A DNA stretch of 64,000 bases, taken from positions 73,613,174-73,677,173 of the forward strand of contig NC_080179.1 in NCBI RefSeq assembly GCF_950295315.1. Direction: 5' to 3'. This document shows, piece by piece, positions 55,111-64,000 of the stretch (the stretch's first letter is position 1; each line of letters opens with the position of its first letter). The translations under genes and the position numbers were made by a program. Origin of the DNA: Erinaceus europaeus (Eukaryota > Chordata > Mammalia > Eulipotyphla > Erinaceidae). The notes beneath the pieces are model-generated. The model made no database searches and was not told the origin of the DNA. It saw only the letters and a list, made by a program, of their open reading frames with translations.

Positions 55111-56032
55111 TAGCTGCAGGCATGAAATTTTTAAATGACAATACCTACCATTTAAAATCATTATTCCAGCAGTCCTTCAACAATATTTAGTGAGAATCTC
55201 GAATAACAATAAATTGCAATTTGTTTAAAGGGAGGGAAAGGCAGCAGAACAAAAATATAAAATTAAATAATCCATTTCACTCCCAAGTTGTGTTGTCACA
55301 CAAAGTCTCTGCACACTCCTTTACTCCGAAATGGCCATGCACCTTCCTCACCATTTCTGGGGTGGGTTTGTTTGTTTGTTTTTGTTTTCATTTCCTCTTC
55401 TGATCACACATTAAGCTCTTTCTCCCATGAGAAAAAAGTTGCCTCCCCCCCAACAGCATATAATGCCTCCTCCAAAGTATTTCTGATGTAAATATATGCC
55501 TAAAGCCATAAGTGATCATATTTAGAAAACTTTTTTGTAATCCTTTCTGTCTGTTTTGGTAGATAAATCAGGAGGGCAATATGGTGTGACTGCTTGGGAA
55601 TTTTCAGTATAGTTGATAATTTCCTCATGTAGCAACACGTTCCATTCCAAAACATGTTATCAAAGTGTACACTTCTTCGACTTCAAAGGAAAATACATAT
55701 ATATATATAAATTATGATCAGAGTTTCAAAATTCCCCTGGGCATTTTCTAAATCTTAGTTTTCCAAACTCTAGTGAATAACTCCCTAGAGCAGGCTGGAT
55801 CCAGAGCTGCCAACCTGAAAGGAAGACCCTCTCTGAGTCACCTACACACCTGAGCAGTCACTTGGAGGCAGCTCAGCATGTCAAAGTTGTCATGAAGCCA
55901 CTGTTTGACTTCCAGATGTTTCCAATATGATCAGATGTATAGGGTTCCCAGGTTACTGTGAGGCCTTCTGTATGTTGCCTGATTTACTCTTCTATTATTA
56001 GTCACTATGTTGTTTTTTAAAATGTTTTTACA
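55111..56032. other. No gene recognised
   Basis: Single-copy-looking sequence; no exon or repeat that I can support. Confidence 0.55.
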
Positions 56033-56375
56033 GGGTCAGGCGGTGGCACAGCGGGTTAAGCGCAAGTGGCACAAAGCGCAAAGACCGGAGGATCCCGGTT
56101 CGAGCCCCCGGCTCCCCACCTGCAGGGGAGTCACCTCACAGGCCGTGAAGCAGGTCTGCAGGTATCTTTCTCTCCTCCTCTCTGTCTTCCCCTCCTCTCT
56201 CCATCTCTCTCTGTCCTATCCAACAACGAATGACATCAACAATAATAACCACAACGAGGCTACAAGGGCAACAAAAGGGGGAAAAATTAGCCTCCAGGAG
56301 CGGTGGATTCATGGTGCAGGCACCGAGCCCAGCAATAACCCTGGAGACAAAAAAAAAAAAAAAAAAAAAAAAAAA
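56033..56375 (+). mobile_element. SINE-A long-tail copy
   Basis: Near-consensus long-tail element (GGGTCAGGCGGTGGCACAGCG head, GCCTCCAGGAGCGGTGG tail) ending in a 27-nt A run at 56349-56375. Confidence 0.95.
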
Positions 56376-56407
56376 GCTTTTACTCAGGTAAAAGAACATA
56401 ATTTTTT

Positions 56408-56582
56408 TCAATTTCTTTATTGGGGGATTAATGGTTTACAGTCGATAGTAAAATACAGTGGTTTGTACACGTATAACATTTCCACATAACAATTCAACCC
56501 CCACTAGGTCCTCCTCTGCCATCCTGTTCCAGGACCTGACCCTCCTCTGATCTCAGAGTCTTTTACTTTGGTGCAATACACC
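56408..56582 (-). mobile_element. L1 3' end with 18-bp TSD
   Basis: TTCTTTATTGGGGGATTAATGG at the left, CAGAGTCTTTTACTTTGGTG at the right. TSD at 56390-56407 and 56583-56600, one mismatch (AAA[A/G]GAACATAATTTTTT). Confidence 0.95.
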
Positions 56583-56721
56583 AAAGGAACATAATTTTTT
56601 AATGCACCTTAGAGAACTTAAGTCTAGAGTAAAAAAGAATGCAGCATTGCTATTACCCTGTAAAACCTCACATAATAACATGTGGTCTATGAGGAAAAAA
56701 TACTACATTCTATGGTCTCTT

Positions 56722-56933
56722 AATATTTTATTTATTTGTTTGTTTACTTATAGGATAGAGGCAGAGAGAAATCAAAAGAGACAGACAGGAAGAGAAAGAG
56801 GCACCTACAGCCCTGTTAAGCCATGTATGTAGCTCCCCCTGCAGGAGAAATCAGGTGGAAACGCTGCATCCAACCCAAGTCCCTGTGCGAGGAAAAATGC
56901 ACTCAACCAGGTGTACCGCCACTCAGCCCACCA
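56722..56933 (-). mobile_element. SINE-B copy
   Basis: Minus strand: TATAGGATAGAGGCAGAGAG tail, CCCCCTGCAGG core, AACCCAAGTCCCTG B-box region and CTCAACCAGGTGTACCGCC head. Confidence 0.85.
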
Positions 56934-56979
56934 TATTGTGTGTTTACTAGCTAAATAGTTTCTTTAAAAACTGACGCAC

Positions 56980-57236
56980 GGGGAGGTGGGCGGTAGCGCA
57001 GCGGGTTAAGCGCAGGTGGCGCAAAGCACAAGGACCGGCATAAGGATCCCGGTTCGAGCCCCCGGCTCCCCACCTGCAGGGGAGTCGCTTCCCAGGTGGT
57101 GAAGCAGGTCTGCAGGTGTCTGTCTTCCCCTCCTCTCTCCATTTCTCTCTGTCCTATCCAACAACAACGACATCAATAACAACAACAAGGGCAACAAAAG
57201 GGAATAAATAAATACTTTTTTAAAACCTTTAAAAAG
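56980..57236 (+). mobile_element. SINE-A short-tail copy
   Basis: GGGGAGGTGGGCGGTAGCGCAG head, near-consensus boxes, shortened CT body and AATAAATAAATAC tail. Imperfect TSD around AAAACTGACGCAC/AAAACTGACAC. Confidence 0.94.
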
Positions 57237-57298
57237 AAAACTGACACGTGATGGGAATCTAATTAATATCTTTGGAGGCTGTAGTTGTAGAAAATTTT

Positions 57299-57404
57299 GA
57301 GGTCCTACGAGGTGGTGCAACAGGTTAGACTTGCATCTTGGACGCCCTGTCTTCCATACCTGGTGCAGAGTAGTGTTCTGGAGTCCGTCAAAATAAATCA
57401 GTAC
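57299..57404 (+). mobile_element. SINE-C-like copy, diverged
   Basis: GAGGTCCTACGAGGTGGTGCAACAGG head and CAAAATAAATCA end resemble the C family at 41552. Confidence 0.55.
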
Positions 57405-57660
57405 TGGGCCGTGCAGTGGCGCAAGGGCATGGGTTTGAGCCCTGCTTCCCACCTGCAGAGTGAAAGTTTCATGAATGAAGAAGCAGGTCTGCAAGTGTCT
57501 ATTTATTTCTCTTCCCCTCTCTATCTTCCTCTCCCCTCTCAATTTCTCTCTGTCCTGTGAAATAAAATAGTAAGGGAAAAAATGGCTGCCAAGAGCAGTG
57601 GATTAGTAGTGCCTGCACCGACCCCCAACGACTACCCTGGTGGCAATAAAATAAATAAGC
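57405..57660 (+). mobile_element. SINE-A long-tail related copy
   Basis: GGGCCGTGCAGTGGCGCAAGG head with an internal loss, GGGTTTGAGCCC B box, CT body and GGCTGCCAAGAGCAGTGG...CTACCCTGGTGGC tail. Confidence 0.85.
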
Positions 57661-57684
57661 ACAAAAATTAATACATACATGGGG

Positions 57685-57978
57685 GGTTTTGTTTATTTAT
57701 TTATTCATTCCCTTTTGTTGCCTTTGTTGTTTTAAATTGTTGTACTTATTATTGTTGTCGTTATTGATGTCATCACTGTTGGATAGGACAGAGAGAAATG
57801 GAGAGAGGAGGGGCAGACAGAGAGGGGGAGAGAAAGACAGACACCTGCAGATCTGCTTCACCGCCTGTGAAGCGACTCCCCTGCAGGTGGGGAGCCGGGG
57901 CTCGAACTGGGGTCCTTATGCCGGTCCTTGTGCTTTGTGCCATGTGCGTTTAACCCCCTGCACTACCGCCCGACTCCC
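57685..57978 (-). mobile_element. SINE-A short-tail copy
   Basis: Complete minus-strand element from the TTTATTTATTTATTCATTCCC tail to the GCCCGACTCCC head end. Confidence 0.94.
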
Positions 57979-59329
57979 TCATAAATAAATCTTTTTTTAA
58001 AGAAAATCTTAATGAAAAATGGAATCTTACATTATGGGGAAGTATTCATAGTATAAAATTAAACATCTACTTATTATCTCCGAGTTTGCCTCATTGATTG
58101 TTCTTGATTTTGAAACTGTTTTTGCCTCAGTCTTCTAATATAAACTACAACTACCTTCCTTCATATTTATCTTCATTTATTTTTTCTGGAGACTCTCATT
58201 AGTAGAATCAACTATCATTTTCCAGAACAAATAATAAAAATTCTAAAGTATAGAATATCTTCTCACAGTTCTTACAATTCACAATCAATGAATTGCAAAT
58301 ATATCCTAGAAGAGCCATTAAAATAATTTATATTTTAAAATTGCAGATCACAAGTAATAGATTGGAGTTGAAAATTTCATTGAAACGTTGTAATTTCAAG
58401 TCAAAGATTTTTAAATATATTTTATTATGTCTAACTAAAATATTGAATTTACTCACATCCTTGGAAAATAAGCACATGGAATGGGTTTATACTGACGTTG
58501 ATCATCATATCGATATGATAATATAAAGTTGTATGAAACCATAAATTGCCCATAGACCAATGATTTAAACTTTTCTTTTTTCCTTTTTCTCTGATGAGAA
58601 AGGCAGGATTTGGAAAGCAATATGAATAAATTTCAACAATAAACATTTTTTCCACCTGCAGAAAAGACATTAAAAAATGAGAAAAATCATTGTACTTCAA
58701 CTCAAGCTAACACTTTATTTTTTATCACAATAAGTTGAAATCTTTCCTTGCAATAATATCAGATTTCTTCTGCTTCGAAAGAAAGCTTAACCTTTCATAA
58801 TTTACCACCTTCAATTTTTATGAAAATCAGCAATGTTCATTTTACAATTAAAGCCCTAAAGTCAATTATGTTTTGACCGGATGTTCCACACTTAGTGGTC
58901 GTATGAAGCAAAAATTGCCTTCTGATCCCCAAAAGAGCATTCATTCTCTCTGATTACCTGTCTCATATCAGGATCCTCTGTGAATTACTCAACGCTTCAG
59001 CACTGATAAAGTATTTAAGCTTCAAGTCCAACACAGGCAAACTGGAAATCTACAACCTGGGATAGAAAGAAGATTAACAAGTAAAAGGATCTAGCTGGAG
59101 GCACAAAGAATATAATGCATCAGCAATGAGATATTAGCTAGTGTGACAGGGAATGGCGATGGAGGAACAGAAAACGAAGCAGCAAGTAATTAGGTAAAAT
59201 GATAGGGAAAGGAAATACGAGGCAGTGCAGACCTATGTCATATATATAAAATCCTTAGGTGTGGAGCTGCTGTTTGGGGAGATTCAAGAAATAAGTCTAA
59301 GTGAAAAACATCTTAGTCATACAGTCATA
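57979..59329. other. No gene recognised
   Basis: AT-rich single-copy-looking sequence, stop-dense on both strands. A 16-bp palindrome (ATCATATCGATATGAT, 58504-58519) is the only structural oddity. Confidence 0.55.
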
Positions 59330-59344
59330 AAAATAAACTATTCT

Positions 59345-59565
59345 GGGAGTCGGGCTGTAGCGCAGCGGGTTAAGCGCAGGTGGCGCAAAGCGCAAGGACC
59401 GGCATAAGGATCCCGGTTCGAACCCCGGCTCCCCACCTGCAGGGGAGTCGCTTCCCAGGCGGTGAAGCAGGTCTGCAGGTGTCTGTCTTTCTCTCCCCCT
59501 CTCTGTCTTCCCCTCTTCACTCCATTTCTCTCTGTCCTATCCAACAACAATAATAACTAATAAAT
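59345..59565 (+). mobile_element. SINE-A short-tail copy with 15-bp TSD
   Basis: Near-consensus element (GGGAGTCGGGCTGTAGCGCAG head). AAAATAAACTATTCT at 59330-59344 and AAAATTAACTATTCT at 59566-59580. Confidence 0.96.
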
Positions 59566-59580
59566 AAAATTAACTATTCT

Positions 59581-59915
59581 TTTTTTTTTTTTTTTTTGCC
59601 TCCAGGGTTATCGCTGGGGCTCAGTGCCTGCACCATGAATCCACTGCTCCTGGAGGCCATTTTTTCCCTCTTGTTTCCCTGGTTGTTTTTATCGTTGTTT
59701 TGGTTGTTGTTGTTGTTGTTGATGTCGTTCGTTGTTGGATAAGACAGAGAGAAATGAAGAGAGGAGGGGAAGACAGACAGACACCTGCAGAACTGCTTCA
59801 CCGCCTATAAAGCGACTCCCCTGAAGATGGGGGGGGCTCGAACCGGGATCCTTATGCGGGTCCTTCCGCTTTTCGCCATGTGCGCTTAACCCGTTGCGCT
59901 ACCACCGGACCCCCC
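59581..59915 (-). mobile_element. SINE-A long-tail copy in opposite orientation at the same site
   Basis: Minus-strand long-tail element with T-run at the left, GCCTCCAGGGTTATCGC...CTGCTCCTGGAGGC tail and ACCACCGGACCC head end. Bounded by target copies at 59566-59580 and 59916-59930. Confidence 0.95.
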
Positions 59916-59930
59916 AAAATAAACTATTCT

Positions 59931-60779
59931 TTCTGTACTTGCTAGAGATACATGCTAAAGGAAAACATTACTGTACATTTGCCTAAATAGCCTTTTTAAG
60001 TCTTATTTGTTATGTTTTGTCCCAGAAAGCTATTTTTCTACTTTTTATATTGACTTGTGATTCATTTTCCAAAAAAAATTTGTAATATTATGCATAGTGG
60101 GACTTCACTCCTAACTTTTTACATTAAATATATATTCTGACTTAAGTTATATATAACTGCAAGAAGTAAGATCTAGTCTTAAGTCTGAAAAATACTATAT
60201 ACCAAAAAATAAGTGACTGTGCTATTTACTATAATTAAACGAATGTCCTTAGTATATTTGCTTATAAGATCTATTTAGAGATGTATATGTTTCTGTGTAG
60301 CTAATAAAATGTAGCATGGATGCTTGGCAGCAGAGAATAATCACCTTCTTAAAAGCATCTGCTTATTTTATGCTATGTAATAAATAGTTAAGATTTAAAA
60401 GCTTGTATTTTGTTGTTAAAGAAATGCTTTTGTTCCCTGATTTTGAAGTTTCTCATTTAGACCTGAGTCTTCAAATTATCTGGCTAAATTATCAAAAACA
60501 GCAAACCTTGCTAGGTTAAGAAACATGGAACAATGTTTGTAGCATAATAGAAAATGTAGAATTCAAATATCTCTTAAGTGTTGTCAATGACAAAAACAGA
60601 TCTACAGTACTACCCAAATTTGTCTGGCTCTGCATTGCTCGAATCATATTCCTGTTAAGCAATCTAAAATTAAATCGTGTATTTCCTTTTTGTAATAATC
60701 ATGAACAACACACTCACTTAATGGATCAATAAGTAGTGTCAGTATGACTCTTCTCCCATGATGAATTCTCTCTGGTCAC
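59931..60779. other. No gene recognised
   Basis: AT-rich, stop-dense; no repeat recognised. Confidence 0.55.
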
Positions 60780-61400
60780 TGCTCGTTACTTAAGCAGACT
60801 TCCAGTGGCAGTAATATGTTGGCCCAAGTGAGTCATGTTGAGCTTGTTACACCTGTGATATCTTTCCACCTGCCCAGTAAGTCTGTCAAAACGCAGTTGT
60901 CTGCTCTCTCTGACCCAAAGTACAGCAGGGGCACCAGCTGGCTCTCTTTCACAGAAAACCACCCGCAGACTGGTTAACAGCTGCTCTCGGGGTCTGCGCA
61001 CGTAAGGAAAACTTGGGGACCATGCAGGAGCCACCGTTGCTCGTGCCCGCAGCGCAGGAATCATTTAACAGTAGGTGACACTTTTGGCAGTGTATAATTA
61101 AAGGGCTTGTTTTAGCAAAATTACACACTGTGAGACACATAATAAAAGGAGGGGGGAGGTGACATGCCTGAGTGTACAATTAAGACTGTGGCAGAGAATG
61201 TGCACAGCTGGGAGCCCAACGACTTTGGCGGTGCTTCCTTGAGGTCAGATTCAGACAAACAAATCCCCCCCCTATATGCTTCACCATAACTCGGGGGACA
61301 AGTGGATCACTGAAGTCATGAAAAGTATTTTTTTTCACCCTTATTCTGGTAATTGAAACTGGGAGAGATGATAAACAAGTCCACAATATAACAAAGCAGA
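60780..61400. other. CpG-richer unassigned segment with a 92-codon minus-strand frame
   Basis: 60786-61064 on the minus strand is open for 92 codons, beginning MIPALRARATVAPAW. It lies in a patch with several CpGs (60960-61060) that stands out from the AT-rich surroundings and is not one of the repeats seen elsewhere here. No domain or splice context is recognised; it may be an exon, a regulatory element or chance. Confidence 0.3.
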
Positions 61401-61654
61401 GGTATCACCATCTTAAGGAGATGACATTTGGTGTGTAGGTGAGTAAAATAAGGAGAAGAAAAGTGAAACTGACTTGCATTATTCTGGAAACATCTTTTGA
61501 CTCAGATTAATGGGATACAAAAGAACTTTTAAAACAAAATGGCTTAGGGAAAATGAGACTAGAATATTGGAACACATTTCTTTTCAAATCTACTCCTTTT
61601 CTTATTTATCAAAACAACATAGACTGCATTTCCTTTCTGAAAAATGATTCCTTG
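61401..61654. other. No gene recognised
   Basis: AT-rich flank of the next SINE. Confidence 0.5.
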
Positions 61655-61934
61655 GGGAGTCAGGCAGTAGCACAGTGGGTAAGCGCACGTGACACCAAGC
61701 ACAAGGACTGGCTTAAGGATCCCGGTTCGAGCCCCCGGCTCCCCACCTGTAGAGGAGTCGCTTCACAGGCGGTGACGCAGGTGTGCAGGTGCCTGTCTTT
61801 CTCTCCCCCTCTCTGTCTTCCCCTCCTCTCTCCATTTCTCTCTGTCCTATCCAACAACAATGACATCAATAACAACAACAATAACTACAACAATAAAACA
61901 AGAGCAGCAAAAAGGGAATAAATATTTCTTTAAA
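61655..61934 (+). mobile_element. SINE-A short-tail copy
   Basis: GGGGAGTCAGGCAGTAGCACAG head, full body and AATAAATATTTC tail. Imperfect TSD (AAATGATTCCTT/AAATAATTGCTT). Confidence 0.93.
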
Positions 61935-62044
61935 ATAATTGCTTGATTATATTGTTTAATTATAGCCTTTTACATATATCAGTATATTTAATCCTTATAA
62001 GACCCTCTTGAGGAAGTTATAACAATGATGCTATTTTCCCCCCA

Positions 62045-62160
62045 TTTTAGCCAGTACATCACTCATCTCTGGCTTATGGTGGTGATGGGAATTGAACCTA
62101 GGATCTTAGAACCTGAGGCATGAAAGTCTTTTGCATAACCATTATGTTACCTCCCCAGAG
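62045..62160 (-). mobile_element. SINE-D copy
   Basis: CAGTACATCACTCATCTCTGGC, TATGGTGGTGATGGGAATTGAACC and GGCATGAAAGTCTTTTGCATAACC match the reverse-strand D unit. Confidence 0.8.
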
Positions 62161-62447
62161 GTAACAAAAGCCATATGTTCTAGAGATACAGTTTCACACC
62201 TCTTCCTGATGTATGTTACCACACCCACACCCACCACTAAAATGTCAATAACCCCCCCCCCAAAATAGTCTACTAGATGCCCCCCCATCACAGCTCATTT
62301 CTTCCTCCCTTAATGATCTCCATTATGGGGTCAGCTTCTAAGGGTCTGTTTTTCCTTTGATTTTTATCAATTTCTTTATTTCTCTGTTTACCTTTTTTCT
62401 TCATACTCCATATATAAGTGCAACTATTCAACTATTCAGAACTTGCC

Positions 62448-62656
62448 TTTTTTTTTTTTTGCCTCCAGTTCTAGCACTGTACATAAAGATCCATGGTTTC
62501 TGGCAAACCTTTGTTTTCTCATTAGATAGCACAGAGAGAAATTAAGAGAAGGGAGACAGAGTGAGGCAGAGAAAGATAGACACCTGCCCTGCTTCACCAC
62601 TCGTGAAGTGTTCCCGACACAGGTGGGCTTGCCTGGGCACACCACTGCCTGGCCCC
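62448..62656 (-). mobile_element. Diverged A-long/B-type SINE
   Basis: T-run, GCCTCCAGTTCTAGCACTG tail remnant, purine-rich body, CACCTGCCCTGCTTCACCAC core and TGGGCACACCACTGCCTGGCCCC head. Confidence 0.75.
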
Positions 62657-62660
62657 AGAA

Positions 62661-62860
62661 TTTCATTCTTCTTCTCAGTCATTTCACTTAACCTGATCTG
62701 CAGTTCCATCCAGTTCTACAAGACCTATCCTTGCTCTGACTTGATTTTTTTGTCCTATTTACAGAGTACTTATGTATGGATATTACCATATGATTTTAAA
62801 CTTTTTACCAATAAGATGCATTACAGTAATAGATATGCATATTTTAATCATACTTCCGTC
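62661..62860 (-). mobile_element. Old L1 3'-region fragment
   Basis: CAGTCATTTCACTTAACCTG and CAGTTCCATCCAGTTCTACAAG are antisense L1 3'-end landmarks. It is followed at 62870-63020 by a plus-strand L1 3'-UTR-like piece (ATACAGAATTCTGGTGGT). Confidence 0.65.
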
Positions 62861-63059
62861 CCTTAAAATTATGTTTTCACTTGTGAGAACTATGGTGGGT
62901 TATCTTTGGGAGGCAGGAGACTGGGGATACAGAATTCTGGTGGTTGGTGTGGTGTGGTGTGGAACTATAGCCTGTAATCTTACAATCTTGTAGTCTACTA
63001 TTAACCACAAATTTTTTAAAATGAGGGAGAAGTCATGTTTATTTATGACTTTTTTCTTA

Positions 63060-63235
63060 AGGTATTACTGAATTTTGTTAGCTAAGACAGTGTTGATGAT
63101 CTGTGCGCCTGTATTCATTTGGAACATTGAACATTTGGTCATTGGCTTCCTTTTTTTTTTTTTCTGTGACATCCCTATCTGATTTTTGTATGACAGTACT
63201 ATTTTCCTCTTAATATATATAGGAGGTACTTCCAG
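63060..63235 (-). pseudogene. L1 RT fragment, antisense
   Basis: The minus strand encodes a stretch ending AQIINTVLANKIQ, which corresponds to AKILNKILANRIQ of L1 ORF2 RT. It is inverted relative to the L1 that follows. Confidence 0.65.
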
Positions 63236-64000
63236 GAGGTATAACCATGAAGTAAAAGCAGGTTTGGAGATGTTCCCCCAAAACAGCAAGGATTGACAGC
63301 TATTGAACTTAGCAAACCTCATCAAACTACTCAACTATGCCAAGTTATCCTTCAAATATGAAAGAGAAGTAAAAGTCTTTTAAGCATACAAGAACTAAGT
63401 GAATTCACCACCACCTACACTGCCTTGCAAAATTACTGAAAGGGGTCCCACAGAAAAGAAGCAGCAAAAGAATACACATTCTAAGTGAGGTGATCAGCAA
63501 TAGATTAGAACTAAAACCACAACAACAACAGGAAAGAACTATAGGATAGGAAAGGGGAGGGAATTAATGGACAGAGGGGTATGATCAAATGTCAGTAAAT
63601 TCACGCCAACTGGTGAAATAAGACTTTCTTAGATAGAATAATTAGTTGTAACACTTAGGGTAACCAAAATATAAAATATGGACTGGAGATCTACAGAAAG
63701 TACAAGTGAAATCAGTGAGTAACTCATCATAGAAACCCATCCACACAAAATTACAGAGAGAAGCAAATGGGAAAAGAGTCAACAATTTAAAATAACCTTA
63801 AAACAAAACTCAGAATGGATGTGAACAAACCACAGATATCAGTAATCTAAATGTGGATGGTCTAAATTCACCTGTCATGTATGGAATATAGAGAACTGAA
63901 TCTATGAGCTTGGGGGGAAGAAGTCAACTCAGAAGACCTAACTATCTTGGCTATAATAATTATTGTCTTTGTAAGTGCCTTCTAAAACCCCAAGGAACCT
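63236..64000 (+). pseudogene. Old L1 ORF1 end and ORF2 start
   Basis: Plus strand: ORF1 C-terminal remnant (TATGCCAAGTTATCCTTCAA near 63335), then inter-ORF sequence with AAGACTTTCTTAGATAG, then an ORF2 start remnant (AATCTAAATGTGGATGGTC near 63845), running off the window. Confidence 0.7.

Noticed and set aside
58504..58519. 16-bp perfect palindrome ATCATATCGATATGAT
   Set aside because: AT-rich and short; expected by chance in 64 kb of AT-rich sequence, with no associated feature.
1..64000. CRISPR arrays, operons, ribosome binding sites, phage or plasmid modules
   Set aside because: Sequence is mammalian; direct repeats are TSDs or microsatellites, and there is no regularly spaced repeat-spacer pattern.

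Overview
This window is gene-free, repeat-dense mammalian DNA, almost certainly from a hedgehog (Erinaceidae; Erinaceus europaeus or a close relative). I base that on (1) dozens of tRNA-derived SINEs with the CT-rich body and (CAA/TAA)n tail of the hedgehog ERI-type families, many with intact target-site duplications (TSDs); (2) a ~3.0 kb non-LTR retrotransposon with an APE endonuclease, a reverse transcriptase and no visible RNase H, plus an internally deleted relative, which fits the Vingi clade known among mammals only from hedgehogs; and (3) abundant L1. I found no cellular protein-coding exon that I can support, no functional tRNA/rRNA gene and no CRISPR array.

Layout. 1-4 kb: the last 24 bp of an LTR, SINEs, and an antisense L1 ORF1 region broken by a younger L1 3' end. 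4.09-7.11 kb: decayed full-length Vingi element on the minus strand. 7.1-18 kb: AT-rich single-copy DNA with scattered SINEs, a 185 bp Vingi deletion derivative (11.8 kb) and a tRNA-Ile 5'-half retropseudogene (17.1 kb). 18.2-19.6 kb: fragment of a gammaretrovirus-like (ERV1) provirus in which one LTR has env/polypurine tract on one side and primer-binding site/leader on the other. 21.3-26.7 kb: L1 3'-UTR copies, one split by a tailless L1 5'-UTR insertion. 28.3-33.2 kb: L1 with 5' UTR, ORF1 and ORF2 start, interrupted by later insertions. 36.4-40.2 kb: scrambled, inverted L1 with nested SINE, LTR and L1 insertions. 44.5-47.8 kb: three-layer L1 nest. 47.9-48.6 kb: GATA-type satellite interrupted by a SINE. 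49.9-53.0 kb: two solo LTRs of one family, each with 5-bp TSDs. 53-64 kb: single-copy DNA with SINEs, ending in old L1.

Most notable: the two solo LTRs (49876-50318 and 52603-53030) carry in U3 a 33-nt block matching the 5' half of tRNA-Gly(GCC); each copy has two different private mismatches, so the shared ancestor probably matched at all 33 positions. A separate 42-bp insertion at 17118-17159 is the 5' half of tRNA-Ile(UAU), flanked by a 14-bp TSD and lacking a poly(A) tail. Two loci (45.0-47.4 kb and 59.3-59.9 kb) carry three copies of one target sequence, recording two insertions at the same site.

Naming. SINE labels A-short, A-long, B, C and D are mine: A has the tRNA-like head and CT-rich body with either a short (GGGAATAAATAAA) or a long (GCCTCC...GGAGGC) tail; B is an older relative with a poly(A)-signal tail; C and D are other tRNA-like families. 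'L1 3'-UTR type' means the family ending in TTTTATAAATAAATAAA. These genes do not work together as a system: the window is a record of retrotransposition, mostly by L1 machinery and partly by Vingi and retroviral integrases.
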